Assembly: GCA_000711775.1 (NCBI GenBank)
Contig: ARYC01001905.1
Coordinates: 1 to 64,000 of the forward strand
Length of the DNA: 64,000 bases
Source of the DNA: Oxytricha trifallax
Lineage: Eukaryota > Ciliophora > Spirotrichea > Sporadotrichida > Oxytrichidae
Direction of reading: 5' to 3'
Within the stretch, counting starts at the first letter, position 1, and every line of letters starts with the position of its first letter. A program made the position numbers and the translations under genes. Below the pieces are notes generated by a model. That model did not search any database. It saw nothing but the letters and a program-made list of their open reading frames with translations, and was not told where the DNA came from. Below are positions 23,692-35,211 of the stretch, piece by piece.

Positions 23692-24015
23692 TTATATATC
23701 ATCTCAAAATAATATATATAATTATTAATCTTTCTTAATATACATTACATTAAATTTGTACAATAGCAATTAAAAATAAATAAATACTGAAACTGTACAA
23801 TGTACAATTGTACAATTAATTAGGTACGCCTTAATAAATAAAAAAACTAAAATATCAAAACTGTACAATGAACAATGTACAATTATGTTTAAAATTAAAT
23901 CTAAACTAAATCAAATTACGATTAAAAGCTTATGTATTTAGTGGCAGTTATAATTATATATATCTACAGTTATATTTTTATTTTTGAATTTCCCCAAATC
24001 AATTATACTTTAGCA

Positions 24016-24992
24016 ATAATATTATTAACAATATTATAATTATCATAATTTAATAAATAATTAATTAAAATGTAAAAATGATTTTAATTTAATTGTATAT
24101 AATTTTTATAAAAAAATAATATAAATATATATTTTAATATTAGTATTTCTTTAAGAATATAACAGTCTCTACTTTGCAGAAGCATATTAAGCTATGCATG
24201 TAAAGTATATATATATATTTAGCAAGTTTTAATTTTTCCTTTATTAAATTGATTGATGGTATTAATAGCTGTTTTCAGAAGATTCACAATAAATATACAA
24301 TCTATTCAATTTATTTAAATATTCTTTATTAATTAGAATTAAGAGTAATAAGTTAAATTTTAAAATAAAATGAATATTGATATATCATAATTTAAATATA
24401 TTATGTTTTGAAGATAGAAAAATATACCTTTAAATTTTTCATAAAAAAAGAAATATTAATTATTTATTTTAATATTTTAAATGTTAAAAGATAAGTTTAT
24501 AAAAAATACACTTAATTTAATTTAATACAATATATATATAATAAAAACATTAATAAGATTTATTGTATTATTTACTAAATTTATTGATATAAATCAATCA
24601 ATATTAACCATTATCTTAATAATTGTTATAATATATTATATTCGATCACAATAAAGGAGAATGTAAATAGGAATAAATCTATTTTTTTATGAAATAATTA
24701 TAAAGCTTCATTGCGAAAAACCCGATTACAATTTTTTTTAATTGTAGTTATATATTGTAACATTAAATCATTTAAGCTGAAATGTGCGTGATGATTAAAC
24801 TCCGATGGAGTATTGTAAATATCTTTTTGCATAAAAAATTATTTTGACAGAGACCACGAATGAAACTAGTTTTTTTACAAAAAAGTTGCAACTAAAAATT
24901 TAGGAGACAATGAAAAATTCACTTATATGATAAGGGTTTAAATGACGGTAATCTTAAAATAATAATAACAAAGAAATATATCCTTAATTTAT
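24016..24992. other. AT-rich stretch, no gene seen
   Basis: AT-rich DNA right of C3. No motif was recognised apart from short AT repeats. Confidence 0.4.
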
Positions 24993-25470
24993 TCATATTT
25001 AGTACCAACTATATAACTAATCCTTCCTTTTGATGCCAGTTAGAATATTTTTACTGCTGCAGTAGCAACACTTGTTACTTTAAAACCGTGGATTTATCAA
25101 TATTTGCTTTTCAGTATCTATTTATATTTAATATAACTCTACCTGGATTTAGAATATTGTTCATAAAATCTGCTTCAATGAGGTTTTATGCACTAATTTT
25201 GGTTCAGGAGTCACAATAAGGTACCCTGAGATTCTCTATAGATTTAAGGCTAATTCTAGATAGATTGCAAAATCGTGTTCTACTTTTGTACCACACATGA
25301 AATGAACTTTAAGATGACAAGTTGCCTATAAAAATTTAAACTTGCACCAAAAAGAGGGAATGTTACAATTATCAAAAAGAGTTTAAATTAATCCTATTTT
25401 CTAGTATTAAGGTTTTGAAAATTGATAGGTGTAAAATTAACAAGACAACTGAATTAAATTAGGAGAGCAT
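24993..25470 (-). pseudogene. Possible coding remnant, unknown family
   Basis: In a GC-richer patch the minus strand is open (TGA-only code) for about 100 codons from 25470 down to a TGA at 25163-25161, then reads on in the same frame to a TGA at 24995-24993. Fragments include NIPSFWCKFKFLQATCHLKV, FMCGTKVEHDFAIYLELALN and GYLIVTPEPKLVHK, then NPRFQSNKCCYCSSKN. The Cys/His content and amino-acid mix look protein-like, but I recognise no family. Open runs of this length can occur by chance here. Confidence 0.3.
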
Positions 25471-25771
25471 CAATTAAAAAAAATATCTATTTTTATTTAC
25501 ATAAAAAATTTAAGATTCTCTTCTAAGAATGAGATAATCAAAATAAAATTCATCTGTAAATTCATAATGTTTAATTATTAAATTTTTTATGGTATATATT
25601 TGATTAAAAAGTATGAAAAAAATGTAAAAAAATGATTTAAAATAAATATAAAATGAAAAAACATAACTTTAATTATTGAAAATTCTTAAAATAGCGAAAT
25701 TAAATAAATAATTATTATTAAAATTATTTGACTTTTAGAAGGTTGTTTTAGATGTTATTATAATAAATTAT

Positions 25772-26393
25772 GGTAGAGTAAAAACTCACACTAATGTACT
25801 ATTTTCTTTTTGTAGTCTTGTAGAGTTTTTGACGCTGAGCAAGATTGTCAGAAGCGCCTTTTGCTTGCGAGCAATAGTTTTCGAGCTATGACCAAAAGAA
25901 AGCTCAATTTTATACATAAAAACATCATAAAATATAGTCAAAAATTAAAAAAATTTATTCGATATATTTTTATTAAAAATCAATTTTTGGGTGTTTTTGT
26001 CATATCATGAGCAAAAATATCATAATTAAAGTAGTATTTTGAAATCTAACAAATTTTGTCCAAATTTAATAATTTTATCATTAATTATGTATTTCTTGAC
26101 AAAATTGGTTAGATTTCAAAATACTACTTTAATTATGATATTTTTGTTCAGGATATGACAAAAACACCAAAAATTTGATTTTTAATAAAAATAGATAGAA
26201 TAATTTTTTTTAATTTTTGACTATATTTAATGATGTTATATGTATAAAATTGAACTTTTTTTGGGTCATAGCTCGAAAACTATTGCTCGCAAGCAAAAGG
26301 CGCTTCCGACAATCTTGCTCAGCGTCAAAAACTCTACAAGACTACAAAAAGAAAATAGTACATTAGGGGGGGGTGTGTTCTACCTGCTAGCCG
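25772..26393. mobile_element. Foldback element D1
   Basis: A 622-bp element, nearly all of it two inverted arms of about 290 bp around a short centre near 26080. Arms carry TAGAGTTTTTGACGCTGAGC, GCGAGCAATAGTTTTCGAGC and a C/G run next to TAATGTA. The right end is CTAGCCG followed by AAATTAT; AAATTAT also precedes the left end, a possible 7-bp duplication. The left terminus is degraded compared with the right. D2 is a second copy. Confidence 0.85.
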
Positions 26394-26631
26394 AAATTAT
26401 AAATAATATTATTAATTTAGTTATTTTAGAAAATAATTATCATGTATAATTTAACATAATTACTCAGTATACTTATAATATTATTAAAAATAATTACATT
26501 TTTTTATAAATTTTTTAAAAAAATAACTTATTGCTAAAATAATCTCAATTATCATATAATTAGACTTTTATAATAAAAAATAATGGCAATATATATTTAG
26601 TTTAAATATGTTCGATTATTGAAATAATATT

Positions 26632-27045
26632 ATTGTAGAAATACATTTGAATTTGGAAAATTAATTATAAATATATTTAAATTATTTAAAATTCGTGGCA
26701 GTTAAAGTTGGCCAATTTAAAGATATTGGGCTCGTTCGATAGAGAATTCAAAAGTAGCTGGACTTTACTATTGGCGGTTATTTTATCGCATCCCCGGAGC
26801 GAGATAACTCCACTTTAATGTGAGGGCATAATTTAATAAATTTAAAGGTGTTTAATTAAAGTGAAGTTATCTCGCTCAGGGGATGCGATAAAATAGTACC
26901 GCCAATAGTAAAGTCCAGCTAATTTTAAATTCTCTAACAAACAAACCCAAGATCGTTTAAATTGGACAACTTTAACTGCCACGAATTTTAAATAATTTAA
27001 ATATATTTATAATTAATTTTCCAAATTCAAATGTATTTCTACAAT
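26632..27045. mobile_element. Family A palindromic element A4
   Basis: Ends ATTGTAGAAATACATTTGAA and complement; arms of about 190 bp carry CGTGGCAGTTAAAGTTGGCC and GCGAGATAACTCCACTTTAA. Close to A2 and A6 in sequence. It has no coding capacity and could form one long hairpin. Confidence 0.88.
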
Positions 27046-30000
27046 AGTTAAATTTTAAATACATTAGAACTTATTTTTTTTATATTACAAAATACTCATG
27101 ATATTTTTCTTTAAGATATATTTTAATAAACTTGATTTTTATATTAATGAATTAATTGTACCTAATTTATTCAAATTATAAGATATTAATAGAAAATATG
27201 TTATATACCCTTAGTGATCAATTATTTCTTGTTTTATCAGAAGAATTAATGAAAGAACATTCATCAGACATAGCCTAATTTATATAAGTTAATTGATATT
27301 TATTAATTAAATTTGATTTTTTATTTAACCAAATAATATAATAATTGATAATCAAAAATGAAAAATATAATATATTAATAAATATAAAAATAAATATAGA
27401 ATTTATTTTAAAAGATACTCAATTAATGTATGTTTTGAAGTTGATGTAAAAATCGAACAATTATATATTGAAATTACTATAGTTTCCACTCTTATATTAT
27501 CTTAATAGTTTAATATCTTATTAGATTTTTTTAGAAAATAATACTAAAAGATAGAAATTATTTTTTATAAAAATCTATTCAGGGTCCTAAAATTAATATA
27601 TACATTTTTCTCTATAGTTTTTTAGAAAAATTATTTTAAATCTTAGAATATTAATGAAGAAACTTCAAATTTTAAATTTATTTAATGTTTAATTTCCTAT
27701 ATAATTTGGTTATGTGATCAAAAGAGTTCCTAGTCATTCATAATATGATTATATTAATCAAACATTTCAAAAAGTAATATGAACTCAAGATAATAATTAG
27801 AAAAGCTAATTGAAAATAATTCACTGGATTTTAATAGTTAATATTATTTAAATTCATATAATATACAATTTTTTATCATTAAATTAAACTTAGATTGATT
27901 AACAATTCAAAACAAATAGGAAAAATATTCCTAATTATAATTATAAATTATTTTTTAAAATATATAAGGACTTACTATAAATTCATAATTATTAAGAGAA
28001 AATTAAATAAAAACAATAATTTGTTTAAGATCTATTCTTTACTTATTTAATATTAACTTGAAAAATAATTAATATATATATATATATTCATGAGCACCGT
28101 TACAATATAAAATTTCTCATAATATTTTATTAATAATTTATTAAATTGTATTTAAAGTTTATATATTATATAAAGACTTGTTATAAAATATACTAATGGC
28201 ATATTAATTATACTTTATTATATTATATATAATCTTTTGAGTTTGTTTTGGAATGTTCGTCTTTTATATTTATATTAAGTTTAAGAATATTCTTAATTAT
28301 TTTTTATAAATGCTTTATATTTAAACAATTATTAAATTTAAAAAATGAAATATCTCAAATTTAAAACTATTAATGTAGAATGATGATTAAGAAATTAACT
28401 TATAAAAATAATGAATACTTATTATAATTCTTAATATTTTAATTTGAAAATACCAATTTTTTTTATTAGAGAAATGAATATTACAAATCTTCTACATTTT
28501 TTTCGCTGCCATTATCCATCTCGATTATTTAAACTTTTTATTGATTTATTTTATTTATAATTTATCAAATAGAAGCATGACATTCAATTTTTATTCAATT
28601 ATATTTTATAATAGAAAAACAATGAGTTTATAATTATTTATTCTTATCAACGCAGAAAGCATATACTTTAAATATATTATTTCAAATAATAAAATTAGAT
28701 TAAATTTAATTAAATTGTTATTCGAAAATATTTACAATTATTATTTCGTTAATTTATATAAAAATATTCGCCTTAAAATCATAGAAATTCAGACAACCTA
28801 GAAGGATTGGTAAGAAAAAACTTTCTAATATTGATGCATTAATTTATCAGATATTTCATATGTCCTGATTATTTTTGGTATTATAATTTATAATTTTTTA
28901 ATTAATTTTATCAGATTATTAAAAATATGGAAATACAAAGCTCTCTAAATATTAAATAGAGATTATTAAAATTAACTTTATAATTTTTTTTACATAAATA
29001 TTAAATTCTAAAATTGCTATTTGTGATAAGCATAAAATTAAATATATAATAAGATAATCAAGATTAATAGATTAATTTAAATTTAAAAAATCTAAGTAAT
29101 ATAGGAATCATTACTTTTAAAAATATTTAAATTAAGGTCAATAATTTATGGATTATATATTATATTTAAAATTGAAGCATACATATAATATTTATTTATT
29201 TATTATTATTATTATTATTTTAATCCGAAATTAAAAATGGAATCATTCGAACTATTATATTCAAAAATAAATATTAACTTGTCTCTTATTATTTAAAATT
29301 AAAATAGAAAAGCTATTCTAGATGAAAGATGTATCAGATAATTCAAACTTGTTTTAATTAAATAATTTATAACATGGCAGTATTTAATTATTATTTCTAA
29401 CTATTTTTATGTACATTAACAAAATATATTGTAATAAAATATTTCTAATAATTCATTTATCAATCTAAATGTATCAAATCATAAATTAAAATTCTATAAA
29501 TAATATGTAAATAATTTTTAAAATTTAAATTTTATATATTTTATATGGAAGAAGAGAAGAAAGATTTTGTTTGGCAATAAACTCAATAATTTATTTGATA
29601 AAGTATAAAATAATTTTCTGATATTAAATATGTATAAACACTATATCTATTTTATATTTATCAATTAAATATTTATTTATTATATAATATTTATTTCATT
29701 TAAATATTTTAATTTATTTTATTTATACTAGCAATTGAAAATAATTATATTTAATATAATATTTACATAATTATTAATTTATTTAGAATTGTATATAATA
29801 ATAAAATAAAAATTACAATAAAAATTGATTTAATAATGAAATATGTATTTCATTTAAGTAATAAAAAGAACGATATTAGAAGATTTATTAAAAAATAATT
29901 TTAAGCTATAATCTTTATATTTTTTATAGTAATTTTTCATGAATTTAAGAAATAAAAAAATAATATCTTTCAATGGGACCCAATTATTTTTTGTTATTAT

Positions 30001-32676
30001 ATATGGAAGAGATTTTATATTTTTGGTAACAAACAAAATTTAAACTTAGATTAACTTTATTTTAAAAATTAGTAAGAATAAACTTAAACTAATCATTTAA
30101 ATTAGCCATATAAATCTTTGTAATATCTCCCCTTTGTAAATCACTATAATATAAGATTAAAAATCCAATAAAATTAATTTTAAATTATAACTTTAATTAA
30201 GTGAATATCAATAATAAAAATAAATAAAATAGTTAAAATATAAAAAAAGGTTTCACTAGCAAATCTCAAGAGAGAAATTAACTGTCATAAATTAAATTAC
30301 TTTACTCGGAGATTTACCTAATGATTAATTTTTGAAAAACTTGAATTTTTTTGTATTAAAGATATTTCAAGAAAAATAAATATATATAAAAGAAAAAATC
30401 TATTAAAGTTGGTAATTATAAAGTATTAAATGCTATTTTCGCATTTATTTAGAATCCTTTTGTTGACAAGGAATTTTTTAAATATTAGTTTCACATTAAT
30501 TTACGGTTTTAAAATTTTTACTGTTTTCTTAATCTTTCTTAACCAATTTTAAATATATATTATATTTAAATATACTAATTGCTTTTGCTATTAATATAAT
30601 TTTTTAATTATTACAGGTTAAAGCAAACATGGTCTTAATTTTAAAAGTAAATAATTAAATCTTTGATAGTATTTTTATTATAAATCACTTGATAATCTGT
30701 CCAAAAGTTTTTTTATAACATTTTTATGCCAATTTTTAATTGTTTTAGTAACTTATTGATTTAATTATTAAGTGCATTCTAAATTAATTAGAATATCTCA
30801 ACTTCAATCAGTCAATTTAATACATAGGCTAAAAATTAGTTAGAACTTTCAATAAAACCCTTTAGAATTCCATACTAGCAAAAAATTATTCCAAAATAAA
30901 TATTTATTTACAGATATATTATTTAATTTAAAAATTATATAAAAAAGTAATAAATATAGAAAAGATCTCGGAAATGTGAAAAAGAAAATGTAACATATAT
31001 AATTTGTAAGAAATTTTATAATTAAACATTATATAAATAAGGAAATATTTTGAAGTAAAATTTAAATCAGACTATAAGTTCGAAAAATATATGATGAATA
31101 TTATTTATTAATTGATTTAAATTTTAATTAAATCATAAAAATTTATATAAAAATAAAAATTTTACAAATGGGTAATGATTAATTGTTTTTCATATAAAAT
31201 CTAAAATAATAGAATTAAATAAAATTAAAATTTATTCATATTAATCTGTAATTTAATTTACATAAATCCCATAGATCAATTAACACACAAGGTTTCGAGT
31301 AAAATACAAATAAAATTATATAAATTTTTATAATTTTGTACTATTTGATGTTTGGGCTAATTATTTTCAACTTGATTGAAAATGTCTTTATAAAATAAAA
31401 ACTCAATCCGACTGAGTTTGAATTACATTTTTAGCCTAATTTTAGTTATTTTCAGCTTATAGTTCCATAGTTTTAAACCGAATTGTTCTTATCAAAACAT
31501 TTAGTTCCTTATTGATTTTAACGTGTATAGATATAAATTAATAATAAATATTTATGAGAATTTTTAAAATTTGCAAAAGCATTTTTATATGACTTATTTT
31601 TTTCTATCTTGTTAGTGTACATGTTACTTTATTAAAATATTATGGTTAATCAATTTATTTCAATGTTTTATTTAATCAATAATAACAAAAGAATTTATAA
31701 ATAACTAAATAAGAAAAATTTAAATAAATAATTATTGAATCATTATATATTAGTATATTGCATCTACTTTATGAAAATAAATTAAATGATTCTCAATTAA
31801 TTAGTAATTACCTCAGATTTTTCATTTAAAACTTTTCAATTTCTAGCGATGTTAAACTTTTCGAATAACTTATTAGAATCACGTCACTGATATCTCTTTA
31901 CTGGATTAACCTTTCTTTCAATCATAAAATAATATTATTTTGGTTTGTAAAGAAAAATCTTAAATTTAAATATCTTGCTTTATAATAAGAAATCTGGGAG
32001 TTTTTACCTAAGTAAGTCCAACTAAAATTGCGGGATCAACTGTTAATATAATATTAGATTGAATTTTATATTCTATCAAATTAGATTAATTTTATTATTT
32101 AACATTTGATCAATTTATTGTAATGCTATAAAATAAGTTTATTTTTAAAATTATAAATTTTATATTAATTATGATTGTGTTTATATTATAAATTTATAAT
32201 TGCAAATTACTAATTTCGTTTAATATATATAATTCTATATAGATTCATTTTATAGATTATTTTTGTCACTCATGTGGGTAATATCAAAAAAATACTATTA
32301 TTATTCTAATATATTTAAATAATGTTATTTGTAAAAATTTAATGTGCAATTAAGTTATTTGATGTGAATATAAATTCATTAAAAAGGTGAAATTCTTAGT
32401 ATTATATTTGTTAGTTAACATTAGAAAAAATATTCGAATTTTCAAAAAGTGATAAAGGAAGATTTTATAAAAACAGATTTCCTTATTTTTTTTATTTAAT
32501 TTGCTCTATTAATGTTGAGATAATTAAAGTTATTCATTATTAAAGTTAAAATTTCAAATAATTAAATTAATTATTACAAATTTTTTGAAGAAAAAAATAA
32601 GCAAAAAGGGCTTTAGTTTAAAATAATAAAATTTAATAAAAGAATAGTTATTAAATTTGAACATTAATATAGCATT
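27046..32676. other. Long AT-rich stretch, no supported gene
   Basis: About 5.6 kb without a recognisable element. A patch at about 31850-31920 is slightly GC-richer and open on the minus strand (QQRDISDVILISYSKSLTSL), too short to call. Otherwise only simple AT repeats are seen, for example near 28070-28090. Confidence 0.4.
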
Positions 32677-32778
32677 AAAAACTCCAAAACCCCTTAGTGA
32701 GGTCTATAAGTCTATTGATTTGTAGGGTATTGTTGGGGTCTAATGAGGGTTAGTAGAGAAATAAGGCCAATTTTCAAA

Positions 32779-33839
32779 ATGAGAAACAGAAATTAGCGAG
32801 ATTTAGGGTCTATTTATGATGAGAAATATTTAGATTTACTGCTTAAGCTTAGGTATGGTGCGAGTATTAATATAGATAAGTCAAACAAGTACTGAATTAT
32901 GCAGCGATTGCAAAGCTATTGTGATAGAGTTCTTCGACTGTAAGGTATCACTGCATGTAAGCTGTTTAACATTTTGATTCTGGTACTTGAAAACATCCTG
33001 CAAGAAAACAAATGTTCTCTTAGACCCATATTGACTACCTCTGTGACTCTAAGACTTTAAAGTATTGGGCACACTTTCCTCTTGACTAGCGAGCTGTAAT
33101 GTTTCATCGCAGGTTTTCTCACATGCGTATCTCTCCTTAGACTAAAGCAAAAATTTATAGAAGAATGATATTACTTTCAATACTCATCAGAGAAAAAAGA
33201 GAGTGATTGATTTTACAGTGCCATTTTTTAGTAATAATTTAAACTATGTATATGATTAAATGCAGAGAGCTATTGACAATAACATCATGTTCATACACGC
33301 TGATGAAGCTGTATTCACCTTCAACACCTTTATTAATAAGTCGTGGTATAAGAAGTATGATAATATAGAAGTCTATGATTTAAAAGTAAAGGGAGTGACC
33401 CATGCAATTTTAGCTGGTATAGGTGAAGATTCAGGCTTAGAGAGTTATGTTATTCACCCTTGCTCTATTAAGCGAGATTAGTATATAGAGTTCCTACATA
33501 AACTCAGAGAGAAGTATTGTAGCCTAGATATAATCCTGTTTGTTGATAACCTCTCAGTTCATAAGACTAAGAAATCTAAAAAAGTTTATGAAGAGTTTAA
33601 CATAACTCCTGTATACAACGTTCCTTATTGCCCATAATTTAATGGAATTGAATTCTACTGGAGTTAAATCAAGGCTCACTACAAGAAGCTGCTGCTGTAT
33701 CACCTTATGCACGACTTGCCCATCGATACAGTACACTTATCAAAGCAGTTGTAAGAGATTGAGCGTAGATAAGACAACAATTTGTGCGAGAGAGGGAAGA
33801 ATGAATGTTTATAAATAAGTTTTAGATTTAAATGAATGA
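32779..33839 (+). pseudogene. TBE DD34E transposase, copy 3
   Basis: ATG at 32779 opens MRNRNQRDLGSIYDEKYLDL, the N-terminal domain. A TGA at 32893-32895 and frame shifts follow in the helix-turn-helix region (NYAAIAKLL), so the N-terminus is broken. The catalytic core is intact: FIHADEAVF (Asp 33302-33304), ILFVDNLSVHK (Asp 33544-33546) and NGIEFYWSQIK (Glu 33649-33651), exactly 105 bases between second Asp and Glu, giving DD34E. TGA stop at 33837-33839. Near the C-terminus another shift relative to copy 2 is likely (about 33738-33760). The catalytic region of copy 3 is the cleaner template of the family in this window. Confidence 0.93.
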
Positions 33840-33845
33840 ATAAGT

Positions 33846-34632
33846 TCACATATTAAATTAACCCATAAAGGGGTTTGGCTTCTTTTCTCCTCTTATTATG
33901 GCTTGCTTGAGCCAATATTTCTTCTCTCAGAGCCAGCTCCTGAATCTATGTTAATTTCATCTGGCTTTTAAACATCTTTATAAAGTCTCTTGTTCACTTC
34001 ATGATTGGTCTATGACTTTCTTTCTCTGTGAAACTTTGCATGCTCTTTCATTAGAAATATACCAGTTCCAGATTTTCCTACAAAGTTATGAATCAAAGCT
34101 TACTAGAGAAATAAAGATGCTTCTTAAGCTCAGCGAGCCAGGTCTCGCTTATTAGTATGCCTTGCTTCTTTTAATCTTCAGGAGAAATTGAATAGCGTTT
34201 CTTGTGAGCTTCTTCAATGATCTATCTAAGATAACTCTCTCTAAAAGTACCAAGAACACCAAAGAAGAAACTTCTTCTGGAAAATTTGTTAGAAAATTGC
34301 TTCTTGGTATGAAGATAGACTACCATCGCTTCATCATTCATCGCATCCTCGTAGAGATTAGTTACTGAAATCTTTGGGTAGTTTGGTATATCTATCAACT
34401 TTATTTCATTGTTTTTGAAAGCTTTCTTCTCATCACAGAGAATAGCTTTTAAGAATGAAATTTTTGTACCTTCCATCGTTGGAAGGAATAAACCCACAAT
34501 AGTATATGATTAAGTTTGTGTCACGTGCGTAACATGCTGAGTGAGGTATCGATAGAGATCCTCCTTGCTTCTAAATCTTGAGATCATTTCTTAAACTTCA
34601 ACCCTTTTCATTGCAGTACTTATAGATTCCAT
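33846..34632 (-). pseudogene. TBE second protein (22-kDa ORF type), copy 3
   Basis: Minus strand, ATG at 34632-34630 (MESISTAMKRVEVQEMISRF). Matches copy 2 throughout: LFLPTMEGTKISFLKAILCD, DIPNYPKISVTNLYEDAMND, SFFFGVLGTFRESYLR. The region that is stop-containing in copy 2 (36 nt) is open here (HVTHVTQTQSYTIV), which weakens the idea that it is an intron. The 26-nt GTAAGC...TTTGTAG segment is present at the same place with the same frame jump. The C-terminal end is shifted by an indel near 33870, so the frame does not end like copy 2. Function unknown. Confidence 0.8.
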
Positions 34633-35211
34633 CCTTGTTCCTTCTTTTCTCATTGAATTTCAAATTTTAATATATAGAGTTCTGGATCCTACTGTTTAAA
34701 ATCTTATTATTAAATATGGGCATCTTATAGGAGGTCAACCTGGTAAGGATACGTGGAGAAAGCTGGCAGAAGCTGTAACAAACTTCAGAGATGGAGCTCC
34801 ATTTTTATCAATTTAGTTCCATTAAATTAGTACTAAATTTGTTTAATTTTAATTAGTACTGGTACTAATTCCGTTTAATTTTAATTGGTACCAATTTAAT
34901 AGTCCCAAAACTCAATTAGTACCTAGTTTTAAACTTATGAGGTGTTAATGGAACGTTCCAAAATGGTTTAAAACCTAATTGGTACCAGTACCAACCTGAA
35001 TTTTATCTAAGTTGGAATCAATGTTAAAAATATTAATCATCAAATTTGAAAATTTAAAGCTATAAATTAGCATAAATATGATGTCTAAAACTTCAAAATC
35101 AACCATTATTGTTGCAGTGCCAATACCTATAAAGAGTTACTATAACTAGATAGTAAGAATAATTGGAGGTTATTAAAGCTTTATCTTAGAAATTTAAATT
35201 TGAATTTAAAA

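Larger units (their letters stand above)
19089..24015. mobile_element. Foldback element C3, interrupted by a TBE
   Basis: Inverted arms of about 265 bp (19089-19347 and 23755-24015) are about 97% identical by eye. Ends read GCTAAAGTATAATTGATTTG, with GGGGA following, and resemble those of C1 and C2. Flanks share ATAATATT. The arms carry several TTGTACA palindromes, a plausible protein-binding array. Without the TBE the element is about 950 bp, the same size as C1 and C2, and contains a small minus-strand frame. The TBE inserted later than C3. Confidence 0.8.

Noticed and set aside
26240-26449. 69-codon plus-strand frame
   Set aside because: It is the right arm of foldback element D1 read through; the left arm gives the same sequence inverted.
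33554-33736. 60-codon minus-strand frame
   Set aside because: It is the antisense of the TBE copy 3 transposase catalytic region.
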